From: Streptomyces albicerus
Lineage (GTDB): Bacteria > Actinomycetota > Actinomycetes > Streptomycetales > Streptomycetaceae
Direction of reading: 5' to 3'
Assembly: GCF_008905045.1 (NCBI RefSeq)
Contig: NZ_VWMY01000027.1
Span: forward strand, 1 to 64,000
Length of the DNA stretch: 64,000 bases
Under the pieces are notes generated by a model. That model searched no databases. It was not told the DNA's origin and saw only the letters and a list, made by a program, of their open reading frames with translations. Shown here piece by piece: positions 25,420-33,451 of this stretch. The first letter of the stretch is position 1. The number at the start of each line of letters is the position of its first letter. The position numbers were made by a program, and so were the translations under genes.

Positions 25420-25452
25420 GGATTATAGAGGAGCAAGCTTCAGTTATATCCT
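25420..25452. promoter_or_regulatory. Candidate TetR operator in the divergent promoter region
   Basis: An AT-rich island in an otherwise GC-rich spacer. It is roughly symmetric about AAGCTT, with GGATTATA on one side and TTATATCC on the other. On the minus strand TATAAT could be the -10 box of the regulator gene. The overlap of promoter and palindrome suggests autoregulation. Confidence 0.45.
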
Positions 25453-25505
25453 CTCACAAACACGCCAGCCTGTAACGAAGCTGGTGACGAAGGAGTTCTG
25501 AGCGC

Positions 25506-26576
25506 ATGGACACCAAGGCCGGCACAGACGTGATCACCGAAGTGGTCCTTCCCGGGGTCGTGGAGCCGTCCGGGCTCGAGATCCGCGTGCGCCCCGCACC
25601 CCAGCCCTCGGCCGGTGAGGCCGTACTGGCCCTCGATGCCTCCGGGGTGTCGTTCGCCGAGCAGCAGATGCGCCGCGGCAAGTACTACGACCAGCCGCCG
25701 TTCCCCTTCGTGCCCGGCTATGACCTGGTCGGAGTCGTGGTCAGGGTCGGCGCGGGGGTGGACGCGTCGCTGGCGGGCCGCCGCTTCGCCGCGCTGACCA
25801 AGGTGGGCGGCTGGGCCGACCAGGTCGTTGTGCCCGCCGCCGACCTGGTGGAAGTCCCCGGCGCGCTGGATGCCGCCGAAGCCGAGACGGTGGTGGTCAA
25901 CGGCATCACGGCCTGGCAGATGCTGCACCGCATCGCCAAGGTCCGCGCCGGACAGACCGTGCTCGTGCACGGGGCGAACGGCGGTGTCGGCTCCACCCTG
26001 GTGCAGCTGGCCACCCACGCCGGCATCCGCGTGATCGGCACCGCTTCACCCCGCCATCACGACGCGGTGCGCGCGCTCGGTGCGACTCCGCTCGACTACC
26101 GGGGGGCCGATCTTCCCGCCAGGGTGCGGGAGTTGGCGCCCGGCGGTGTCGACGCCGTGTTCGACCACGTCGGGGGCGACGGCATCGTCGACTCCTTCGG
26201 GCTCCTGGCCCGCGGCGGCACGCTCGTCTCGTACGGCACCGCGGCCACCCGGGACGTGGCCGGATCCTCCAAGCTGCCGGTTCTCAAGCTCGTCGGACGG
26301 CTGCTTCTCTGGAAGCTGCTGCCCAACGGCCGGCGTACGCACTTCTACAACATCTGGGCGGGCAAGCGCCGTTCAGGCGCCTTCCACGACCGGCTGCGCA
26401 CCGACCTCGGGCGCGTCTTCGCCCTGCTCGCCGAGGGCGCCATCACCGCGCAGGTCGCGGCCCGCGTCCCCCTCAGCAAGGCCGCGGAAGCCATGCGGCT
26501 GGCCGAGTCCGGAACGGTCACCGGGAAGGTGATCCTCGTCCCGGACCCGACGCAGGACAGCGCCGACGCCCAGTGA
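25506..26576 (+). CDS. Zinc-independent medium-chain dehydrogenase/quinone oxidoreductase
   Basis: A 356-residue MDR enzyme of the quinone-oxidoreductase branch. The catalytic half shows GEAVLALDASGVSFAEQQM and PFPFVPGYDLVGVVVRVG without zinc ligands; the NADPH-binding half shows VLVHGANGGVGSTLVQLA (the AxxGxxG-type nucleotide loop near residue 157-174), LGATPLDYR, VDAVFDHVGGD and GRGGTLVSYGT-like GTLVSYGT. Such enzymes reduce quinones or enones and are often controlled by a divergent TetR repressor, as appears to be the case here. Confidence 0.92.
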   Translation: MDTKAGTDVITEVVLPGVVEPSGLEIRVRPAPQPSAGEAVLALDASGVSFAEQQMRRGKYYDQPPFPFVPGYDLVGVVVRVGAGVDASLAGRRFAALTKVGGWADQVVVPAADLVEVPGALDAAEAETVVVNGITAWQMLHRIAKVRAGQTVLVHGANGGVGSTLVQLATHAGIRVIGTASPRHHDAVRALGATPLDYRGADLPARVRELAPGGVDAVFDHVGGDGIVDSFGLLARGGTLVSYGTAATRDVAGSSKLPVLKLVGRLLLWKLLPNGRRTHFYNIWAGKRRSGAFHDRLRTDLGRVFALLAEGAITAQVAARVPLSKAAEAMRLAESGTVTGKVILVPDPTQDSADAQ

Positions 26577-26639
26577 AATCCATGACGGTTCCCGGCACCT
26601 CGCCGTGCTCCAGTAGATCCGCCAGGGGCTCTGAAGGTC

Positions 26640-26790
26640 CCTCGGCGAAGGCAGGTGCGGATGCGCAACCTCGCCCCGGACGAAGCGGTGGCCTTCCTGA
26701 GTGCTCGTGGAGTGCCCCAGCGGGTGCGGGGCCGACTGCTGGCCTTCACCGGCGGCCACCCGCGCTCTGGCGCTCGCGGCGGCGGTGACG
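26640..26790 (+). pseudogene. Fragment of an ATPase-type transcriptional regulator
   Basis: About 45 codons reading RNLAPDEAVAFLSARGVP, VRGRLLAFTGGHP, then after a one-base shift ALALAAAV. This is the conserved end of the AAA/NACHT-like ATPase module of large LuxR/SARP-type regulators ('LgpDEa..ll..rGv......ll..t.GhPLALALAA'). Nothing before or after belongs to it, so it is a relic. The rest of the 400-base gap up to the next gene holds no recognisable feature. Confidence 0.55.
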
Positions 26791-26978
26791 AAGTACCCAC
26801 CCCCCGCGGGCAGTTCCCGGCCGAGGCCTGCCGCGCCTCCGCGGACACCGGTCACGACCGGGCGACACACCGGGCCACCGCGGGTGTGCTACGGCTCCTA
26901 CCGCGAAATGGCCATCGCCGCGTGCGGAAGCTGAGTACACCCCGCCGCACCGCCGACATTCCCCGGGAACGGGTCCCC

Positions 26979-28067
26979 TTACCGGGCGAGTCCGGCCTTG
27001 TCGCAGGCGGGTCGGAGCTTTGGGGTGCAGATCTGGTCGAGGGTGTAGACGCCATCCTTGACGAGTGTCTGCTTGATGGTGTCGACCGTCACCGCGCGCG
27101 GAGTGAGCAGGACGGACGGGATGTGCGTGGTGGTGGGGCTGTCGGTCGTCGTCGCGGCGACGTCGCGGAGGTCCTCGCCGCGTCCCAGGGCGACGGCCAT
27201 GGCGGCGGCCGCGGCGGCTTCCGCCCGGAAGGGTTTGTACACCGTCATGTACTGCTCGCCCTTGATGATGCGCCGCACCGCCTCGAGGTCCGCGTCCTGG
27301 CCGGTGACGGGCGGAAGCTCCCGGACACGGGCGCTCTTGAGAGCGGCGATGACGCCTGCGGCTATTGCGTCATTGGCCGCCAGGACGCCGCCGATCCGCT
27401 CCGGGCCCAGCGCCGCGATGGCAGCGGACATGTTGGCGTGGGCTTTCTCCGTGCTCCAGCCCAGGGTGTCGTACGACCTGCCGATCTTCACCTTGCCTGC
27501 GATGACGGACAGCGCGCCCCTCCGGTACCACGCGGCGTTGGGGCTGGTCGGATCGCCGTTCATCATGACGACGTTCCCGCCGTCCGCTCTGTCGCCCATG
27601 GCCTTCAGGAGCGCCTCGCCCTGGAGCCGGCCGACCTGCGCACCGTCGAAACTGACATAGCCCGATATCGGGCCTTCGGCGAGCCGGTCGTACGCGACGA
27701 CGGGGACACCCGCCTTACGGGCCTCCTGGGTCGAGGAGCGGAGCGCCTTGGTGTCGACGGCGTCGAGGATCAGGACCCTGACCCCCTTGGTGACCATGGA
27801 GATCATCTGATGTCTCTGCCTCGTCGCGTCGTTCTCTGCGTTGGCGTACTGCATCGTGCAGCGAGGGCACAGCTCCTTGATCCGCTTCTCGATCAGTGGC
27901 TTGTCGGACTGCTCCCAGCGAGGCAGCGATCGGCTCGGCAGCAGCAGGCCGACGGTGAAGCGGTCCGTGCCCGCCTGGTCGTCTCCTCCCCCGCATGCGG
28001 TGGCCAGGGACGTCGTCATGAGTCCCGCGACGAGCGCCGCGATGACGGGCCGCGTACGGATCCTCAC
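26979..28067 (-). CDS. Sugar ABC transporter substrate-binding lipoprotein (xylose-type), coupled to a SpoIIE phosphatase
   Basis: A 362-residue lipoprotein: basic start, hydrophobic stretch and lipobox LATAC at residues 21-25. The mature part is a ribose/xylose-binding periplasmic fold: FTVGLLLPSRSLPRWEQ, KGVRVLILDAVD, GVPVVAYDRLAEGPISGYVS, VLAANDAIAAGVIAAL, LPPVTGQDADLEAVRRI and GEQYMTVYKPF. The C-terminus carries two Cys (QICTPKLRPACD) that may bridge. It is a close paralogue of the binding protein of the importer about 3.5 kb away. Its GTG overlaps the stop of the preceding phosphatase gene (GTGA), so the two are made together; no permease or ATPase follows it. It may feed the neighbouring importer or serve as a sensor. 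Confidence 0.9.
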   Translation of the reverse strand: MRIRTRPVIAALVAGLMTTSLATACGGGDDQAGTDRFTVGLLLPSRSLPRWEQSDKPLIEKRIKELCPRCTMQYANAENDATRQRHQMISMVTKGVRVLILDAVDTKALRSSTQEARKAGVPVVAYDRLAEGPISGYVSFDGAQVGRLQGEALLKAMGDRADGGNVVMMNGDPTSPNAAWYRRGALSVIAGKVKIGRSYDTLGWSTEKAHANMSAAIAALGPERIGGVLAANDAIAAGVIAALKSARVRELPPVTGQDADLEAVRRIIKGEQYMTVYKPFRAEAAAAAAMAVALGRGEDLRDVAATTTDSPTTTHIPSVLLTPRAVTVDTIKQTLVKDGVYTLDQICTPKLRPACDKAGLAR

Positions 28068-30613
28068 GGCAGGTCCCCTCGTTCCGTCCCGGGCCCGGAG
28101 TCCGCGGGAGCCGGCTCGCGGCGCGGCACGTCGATCTCGCTCCACACCTGTTTGCCGCCGGCCACCGGCACCGAGCCGAAGGACTCCGACATCGCCTCGA
28201 CCAGAAGCAGGCCTCGGCCGCCGGTCGCCTCCCAGTCCACGATCACCGGCTTGGCGGGCGCACGCGGCGAGGAGTCGCTCACGCAGACCCGCACCCGGTC
28301 CCCGCGGAGGATCAGGTCGACGCGGACCGGTCCCTGGGTGTGCACAAGGGCGTTGGTGACCAGTTCGGACACGACCAGCAGCACCGTGTCGGCCGCTTCT
28401 TCGACCTTCCACCGACGCAGTGTGCGCGCGGTGAAACGGCGAGCGTGCATGACGGCGTCGGGCAGCCGCCACACCGCCCAGCCGGCCCGTGTCGGCCGGG
28501 TCTTCATGCCGTCGTAGCGCAGCAGCAACAGCGCCACGTCGTCCTCACGACGGCCGACGTCGCCGAGCAGTTCGTCGGCCATGCGCCCCGGATCCGATGG
28601 GTCAGCCGCGGCGAGTGCGGTGCGCGTCCGGTGCATGCCCTCGTCCAGGGGCAGGTCGGCGGCCTCGACGAGGCCGTCGGTGACCAGGGCGAGCACCGTG
28701 CCAGGGGCCAGCGCGACCGCGGTCATGGGGAACTCCGCCTCCGCGAGAACGCCCAGCGGGAGCCCGCCCTCGACCTGCACTTCCTCGGTGGTGCCGTCGG
28801 GATGGCGTACCAGCGGTGAGAGGTGCCCGGCCCGGACGAACAGGGTGTTGCCCTCCTCCATGTCCAGTTCGACATAGCAGCAGGTGGCGAACAGGTCGGT
28901 CTCCATGCCGACGAGGAGGCGGTTGGCGCGTGAGACGACCACGTCGGGCGGGTGGCCCTCCACCGCGTATGCCCTCACCGCGGTACGCATCTGGCCCATG
29001 ATCGTCGCTGCTCCGGCGCTGTGTCCCTGCACGTCACCGATGACCAGCGCCACCCGATCCTCGGAGAGGGCGATGACGTCGTACCAGTCGCCGCCCACCT
29101 GCAACCCCCGCCTGGCGGGCAGATAGCGGGCGACGGCCGTTCCCCCGGGCAGATCCGGCAGGCGCCGGGGCAGCAGACTGCGCTGCAACATCGTCGCGAG
29201 TTCCTGCTCCGCGTCGTGCCCGTGCGCACGCTTGAGGGCCTGCCCGACCAGTGCCGCGGTGGCCGTCAGCAGGGACCGCTCGTCGGGGACGAACTCGTGC
29301 GGCTGATCCCAGCCGACCAGGCACACGCCGGCGATCCGGCCCTTGGCAGGCAGCGGCAGGACGGCCAGACCGCCCGGACCGATGCCTGCGAGTCCGGGTT
29401 CGAGGGCGGTACCGGTGGGCCACAGGTCCATACGCCCGTCCCGCAGCGCCAGCCGAAGGGTGGGCAGGGCGCTGACCGGTGCGTCGGGCCACTCCGATCG
29501 CCACTCGGCACGCCACATCTCCGGCCAGGCGGCGGGCTGAGGCGGGTCGAAGACGGTGACCATGAGCCGGTCGTCCTGCACCTCGGCGAGCGCCACCCGG
29601 TCGGCGCCCAGCGGCTCACGCAGCGCGGTGACCACCACTCGGCCGACGTCACGAACCGTTGCGGCATCGTCGAGTGCGGCAGTCAGCCACTGGATCCTGG
29701 AAACGTCGTCGGCGCTCTGACGCAGTACCGAGGTCGCCGTCACCACGCCCAGCACCCGCTCCGGCTGTTCGTCGGTACCCGCCACCACCCGGCAGCTCAG
29801 GCTCAGCCAGCGCATTTCCCCCGTGGGGCGGCGGACACGGAACTCCAGCTCCCGTCGACCGAACGCCTGGGTGGACGGCTCGACGACCGACATCAGCGCG
29901 TGCATGTCCTCCGGGAGGGCATGCGCGAGCAGGGTGTCCGCCTTGCCGTCGAAGTCATCCGGCGTGATGCCGACCAGTTCGAGCAGCGTCTCGTCCGCCT
30001 CGATCAGGCCGGTGTCCGGCACGAGGACGAACGAGCCGACGCGCAGACTCCGCAGGGCGGAACTCAGCAGCGACGACGGCGCGGGGCGGCCGGTCCCGGC
30101 ATGGAGCATCCCGGCGACCGCGTCGGCGTACCGCTCCAGGAAGCGCCGCTGCTCGGCCTCGAAGCCGTCCGCGGAAGCCCCCACGACGACGAGGCTGCCC
30201 AGCCGCCTGCCCTCCGTACCGAGTGGCAGCGCACCGAGCGACGTCTCCGCTCGCGGCGGCGTCGGCCCGCCCTCGGAAAAGGAGGCGAGTGCCGCGGGAT
30301 TCAGCCACAGTGGCCGGTCGGTGCGGAAGGCGTGCGCCGCGGGTGAGCCACCGGACAGCGGCAAACGGTCCGGCAGTCCGTACGCGGACGTGCCAGAACC
30401 GGCCGTTTCCACCAGCCGCAGCTCGTCGTTGCCGGCACTCGACAGATAGACCGCTGCCAGCGATGCTCCGGCGAACGTCAGGGCCCGATCACTCGCGGCC
30501 CGACCACTCGCGGCGGCCTCCGGCACCGGTGGCGGTGAACCGGTGTCTGCGGCGCCGGCCTCGGATGCCCGCAGCTCCGAGACCCCGGCCCGGGCACGGC
30601 CGTCATGAGGCAT
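28064..30613 (-). CDS. SpoIIE/PP2C-type phosphatase with GAF, PAS and anti-sigma ATPase domains
   Basis: An 849-residue cytosolic multidomain regulator. By order: a GAF-like domain (about 35-175), a PAS domain (about 190-300, LRVGSFVLVPDTGLIEADE, GEMRWLSLSCRVV), a second GAF (about 310-470), a PP2C/SpoIIE phosphatase (about 490-715) with the metal Asp in GGDWYDVI, VIGDVQGHS, LVTDGLVEA and EDDVALLLLR, and an HATPase_c domain of RsbW type (about 720-830; ELVTNALVHT, GGRGLLLVEAM). Such proteins dephosphorylate anti-anti-sigma factors and may phosphorylate them too, steering sigma-B-like factors. It is translationally coupled to a sugar-binding lipoprotein gene, an unusual partner. No transmembrane segment is seen. 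Confidence 0.9.
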   Translation of the reverse strand: MPHDGRARAGVSELRASEAGAADTGSPPPVPEAAASGRAASDRALTFAGASLAAVYLSSAGNDELRLVETAGSGTSAYGLPDRLPLSGGSPAAHAFRTDRPLWLNPAALASFSEGGPTPPRAETSLGALPLGTEGRRLGSLVVVGASADGFEAEQRRFLERYADAVAGMLHAGTGRPAPSSLLSSALRSLRVGSFVLVPDTGLIEADETLLELVGITPDDFDGKADTLLAHALPEDMHALMSVVEPSTQAFGRRELEFRVRRPTGEMRWLSLSCRVVAGTDEQPERVLGVVTATSVLRQSADDVSRIQWLTAALDDAATVRDVGRVVVTALREPLGADRVALAEVQDDRLMVTVFDPPQPAAWPEMWRAEWRSEWPDAPVSALPTLRLALRDGRMDLWPTGTALEPGLAGIGPGGLAVLPLPAKGRIAGVCLVGWDQPHEFVPDERSLLTATAALVGQALKRAHGHDAEQELATMLQRSLLPRRLPDLPGGTAVARYLPARRGLQVGGDWYDVIALSEDRVALVIGDVQGHSAGAATIMGQMRTAVRAYAVEGHPPDVVVSRANRLLVGMETDLFATCCYVELDMEEGNTLFVRAGHLSPLVRHPDGTTEEVQVEGGLPLGVLAEAEFPMTAVALAPGTVLALVTDGLVEAADLPLDEGMHRTRTALAAADPSDPGRMADELLGDVGRREDDVALLLLRYDGMKTRPTRAGWAVWRLPDAVMHARRFTARTLRRWKVEEAADTVLLVVSELVTNALVHTQGPVRVDLILRGDRVRVCVSDSSPRAPAKPVIVDWEATGGRGLLLVEAMSESFGSVPVAGGKQVWSEIDVPRREPAPADSGPGTERGDLP

Positions 30614-31529
30614 GTCCGCGACCTACCTCCCGTCCATGCAGTAAGTGCCGACAGGTTGAGATCGGACACCCGTCTACCAGAATCGCACATTTGGACATAA
30701 CGGACAGTCTTCACTTGAGTGCCGTCGCCGCCAGGCCGGCCGCCGGTGCCGTCGGCCCTCGTGCGTCGAGACGCACGGCGCCATGGGATGCGCGGGTGCG
30801 CAGGGTGGCCGCCTGCGGGGGTCACTTCGGGGCCGCCGCGTGCGTCGCTTCGATGCCCACAGTCCCGTCGCGTTCGCTCGGCGCCCGCACGCCGGACATC
30901 GATGGCCACGGCAGCTGGGTTCGCAGATCAGGGTGGCCGGTGTCACACTTACGACGTGGTCGTCCTGCCACTTCCGCGGCACGTTCCAGGCGGACGTTTG
31001 GCACCGGCATCGTGGCCGGCTTTCGGCTGCTGGACTTCTGCCCGGCCGTACGCCTGGCCTGGTGAGGAGGCCAGATATGGCCATGCTCGATGAGGGATCC
31101 GCCGGCGCCGGGCCGGTCGGCCCGAGGACCCGCCTCGCCGGGGCGGGCGACGCCGTTGCGCGACCACCGGAGCCACCGCCGCGGGTGAGAGCAGGCACCG
31201 GTGCTCGCCTGGATCTCCCTTCCGACGTGGCCGGCCCGCTCCACATGGTTCGCGCCATCGCGCCGCGTCCCATACGGCCCGGCCGACCCGCACACGAACC
31301 CTTGACGCCGCTACGCCCGCCCGCCGATTCCCGACGTACGCACCGCGCCGGCCGAGCCCGACCCGCGAGGCCGACATGGCCCCGCCGGCCCTCCGTGAGT
31401 CGGCCGCCAACCACCTGGCGCAGGCCGACGGGGCGCCCCACCCGGACCTCGTACCCGTTGAAGGCCTGTCACGGGCAACCGTGAGCGCCCCCTCGCCACG
31501 CGAGATGAAGGACAAGGGAGGTCTCTCAT
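30614..31529. other. Long divergent spacer, no gene recognised
   Basis: About 915 bases between the divergent phosphatase operon and the importer operon. Frames are open on both strands because of the base composition, yet none has a family motif, and codon patterns look random. The last 20 bases hold the Shine-Dalgarno GGGAGG of the importer. Such length suggests complex promoters or a lost gene. Confidence 0.4.
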
Positions 31530-32618
31530 ATGAAGGCCTGCATCCGGGGCACGGCCATCGCCATGACCGCGATCTCCACGGCCGTTGCTCTCGCGGCCTG
31601 CGGGCAGGACGCCGGGAACGACTCCGACAGGGGGAACACACCGGAGATCGGTCTGCTGCTGCCGGACGCCACCACGGCCCGCTGGGAGGGACAGGACAGG
31701 CCCTTGCTCGAGAAGAAGATCAAGGAGCTGTGCGCCAACTGCCGGGTCGAGCACGCCAACGCCAAGGGCGATGTGGCCATCCAGCAGGAACAGATGAACT
31801 CGATGATCACCAAGGGGGTCGACGCCATCGTGCTCGTGGCCGTGGACGCCAGATCGCTCGGCGTCGCGGTCAAGAAGGCCGATGAAGCGGATATCCCGGT
31901 CATCGCCTACGACCGGCTCGCCGAGGGCCCGATCGCGGGCTATGTCTCCTTCGACGGCGAGGAGGTCGGCAGGCTCCAGGGCAGGGCCCTGCTGAAGGCC
32001 CTGGGCGACCGGGCGGACGGCGGCCAGATCGTCATGATGCACGGCGACCCCATCGACCCCAACGCGGTGTCCTTCAAGAAGGGCGCGCTGTCCGTACTCA
32101 AGGAGAGAGTGAAGATCGGCAAGGAGTACGACACCCTCCAGTGGAGGACGGAGACGGCGCACATGAACATGTCCGGCGCCATCGCCGCCCTGGGCGTCGG
32201 CAACATCGACGGGGTGTACGCCGCCAACGACGGCCTGGCCGCCGGCAGCATCTCCGCCCTCAAAGCGAACAAGGTCCAGCCGCTGCCCCCCGTCACCGGG
32301 CAGGACGCCGAACTCGGAGCCCTGCAGCGCATCGTCGGCGGCGATCAGTACATGACCGTCTACAAGCCCTTCGCCCCCGAGGCCTCGGGCGGCGCCACCA
32401 TGGCCGTGACCGCGGCCCGCGGTGAAAGCCTCGACAAGGTGGCCGCGGACACGGTGCGACCCCGCGGCGGGACGGTGGTTCCGGCCCTCCTGCTCACTCC
32501 CGTTGCCGTGACCGTCGACAACATCAAGGACACCCTGGTGAAGGACGGCGTGTACACGATCCAGCAGATCTGCACCCCCCGGCTCGGGGCCGCCTGCGAA
32601 ACGGCCGGCCTGACCTGA
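31530..32618 (+). CDS. Sugar ABC transporter substrate-binding lipoprotein (xylose-type)
   Basis: A 362-residue lipoprotein with lipobox LAACG at about residues 21-25. The core matches ribose/xylose-binding proteins: IGLLLPDATTARWEGQ, KGVDAIVLVAVDARSLG, DIPVIAYDRLAEGPIAGYVS, GDPIDPNAVSFKKGAL, GVYAANDGLAAGSISALKA, LPPVTGQDAELGALQRI, DQYMTVYKPF. It is nearly the same length as the coupled lipoprotein across the spacer and shares long segments with it. First gene of an importer operon with ATPase and permease; GGGAGG precedes the ATG. Confidence 0.92.
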   Translation: MKACIRGTAIAMTAISTAVALAACGQDAGNDSDRGNTPEIGLLLPDATTARWEGQDRPLLEKKIKELCANCRVEHANAKGDVAIQQEQMNSMITKGVDAIVLVAVDARSLGVAVKKADEADIPVIAYDRLAEGPIAGYVSFDGEEVGRLQGRALLKALGDRADGGQIVMMHGDPIDPNAVSFKKGALSVLKERVKIGKEYDTLQWRTETAHMNMSGAIAALGVGNIDGVYAANDGLAAGSISALKANKVQPLPPVTGQDAELGALQRIVGGDQYMTVYKPFAPEASGGATMAVTAARGESLDKVAADTVRPRGGTVVPALLLTPVAVTVDNIKDTLVKDGVYTIQQICTPRLGAACETAGLT

Positions 32619-32672
32619 CAGGCCGGTTCCCGTTCCGGCCAGGTCCGGGCTCCCGGGAAGGAGATGGTTCTC

Positions 32673-33446
32673 GTGCCGACTCCCCCCTTGCTGGCGCTGC
32701 ACGGCGTGTGCAAGCGGTTCGGCGTCGTCGAGGTCCTCACGGACATCGAGTTGGAGATTCACGCCGGCCAGGTCGTCGCGCTTCTAGGCGACAACGGGGC
32801 CGGCAAGTCCACCCTGGTCAAGGTGATCTCCGGCGTCGCCCCCGCGGACAAGGGCGCCATCGAGTGGGAGGGCCGGACCGTCCAGATCAGGCGCCCCCAT
32901 GACGCCCGCGACCTCGGCATCGCCACCGTGTACCAGGACCTGGCGCTGTGCGGGAACCTCGACGTCGTCGGCAATCTGTTTCTCGGACGAGAGATCCGCA
33001 GGTTCGGGTTCCTCGACGAGATGGAGATGGAGCGCCGCACCAGACACCTGTTGGAGCGCCTGACCAGAGGCATCCCCGATCTGCGTGCCCCCGTCGTCTC
33101 ACTGTCCAGCGGCCAGCGGCAGACGGTCGCGATCGCCCGCTCGCTCCTCGGCGACCCACGCGTCCTCCTCCTGGACGAACCGACCGCGGCACTGGGATTC
33201 GAGCAGACCAGCGAGGTCCTGGATCTGGTCGATCGGCTGCGTGACCGCGGCCTGGGAGTGCTGCTCATCAGCCACAACATGGGCGATATCAAAGCTCTCG
33301 CGGACCGCGCCGCTGTGCTGCGGCTCGGTCGCAACAACGGCTTCTTCGACGTGAACACCGCGTCTCAGGAGCAGATCATCTCCTCCGTCACCGGCGCCAC
33401 GGAAAACGTGCCCCGCCGGATGGCCTCCCAGGAGGCGGGGTGGTGA
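32673..33446 (+). CDS. Sugar ABC transporter ATP-binding protein, single-domain
   Basis: A 257-residue ATPase with Walker A GDNGAGKSTLVKVISG, Q-loop YQDLALC, signature LSSGQRQ and Walker B VLLLDEPTAAL, then the switch His in LLISHNMGD. Xylose/ribose importers usually carry a tandem double ATPase of about 500 residues; this is the single-domain form known from fructose-type (FrcA-like) systems, so it must work as a homodimer. The GTG was preferred to an ATG nine bases upstream because that ATG abuts the Shine-Dalgarno GGAAGGAG. Lies 54 bases after the binding-protein gene and overlaps or abuts the permease gene. Confidence 0.92.
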   Translation: MPTPPLLALHGVCKRFGVVEVLTDIELEIHAGQVVALLGDNGAGKSTLVKVISGVAPADKGAIEWEGRTVQIRRPHDARDLGIATVYQDLALCGNLDVVGNLFLGREIRRFGFLDEMEMERRTRHLLERLTRGIPDLRAPVVSLSSGQRQTVAIARSLLGDPRVLLLDEPTAALGFEQTSEVLDLVDRLRDRGLGVLLISHNMGDIKALADRAAVLRLGRNNGFFDVNTASQEQIISSVTGATENVPRRMASQEAGW

Positions 33447-33451
33447 AAGGG

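Noticed and set aside
30674..31484. Overlapping long frames in the spacer between the two sugar-binding systems
   Set aside because: Several frames are open at once on both strands, without motifs, signal or ribosome-binding site, as expected from base composition.
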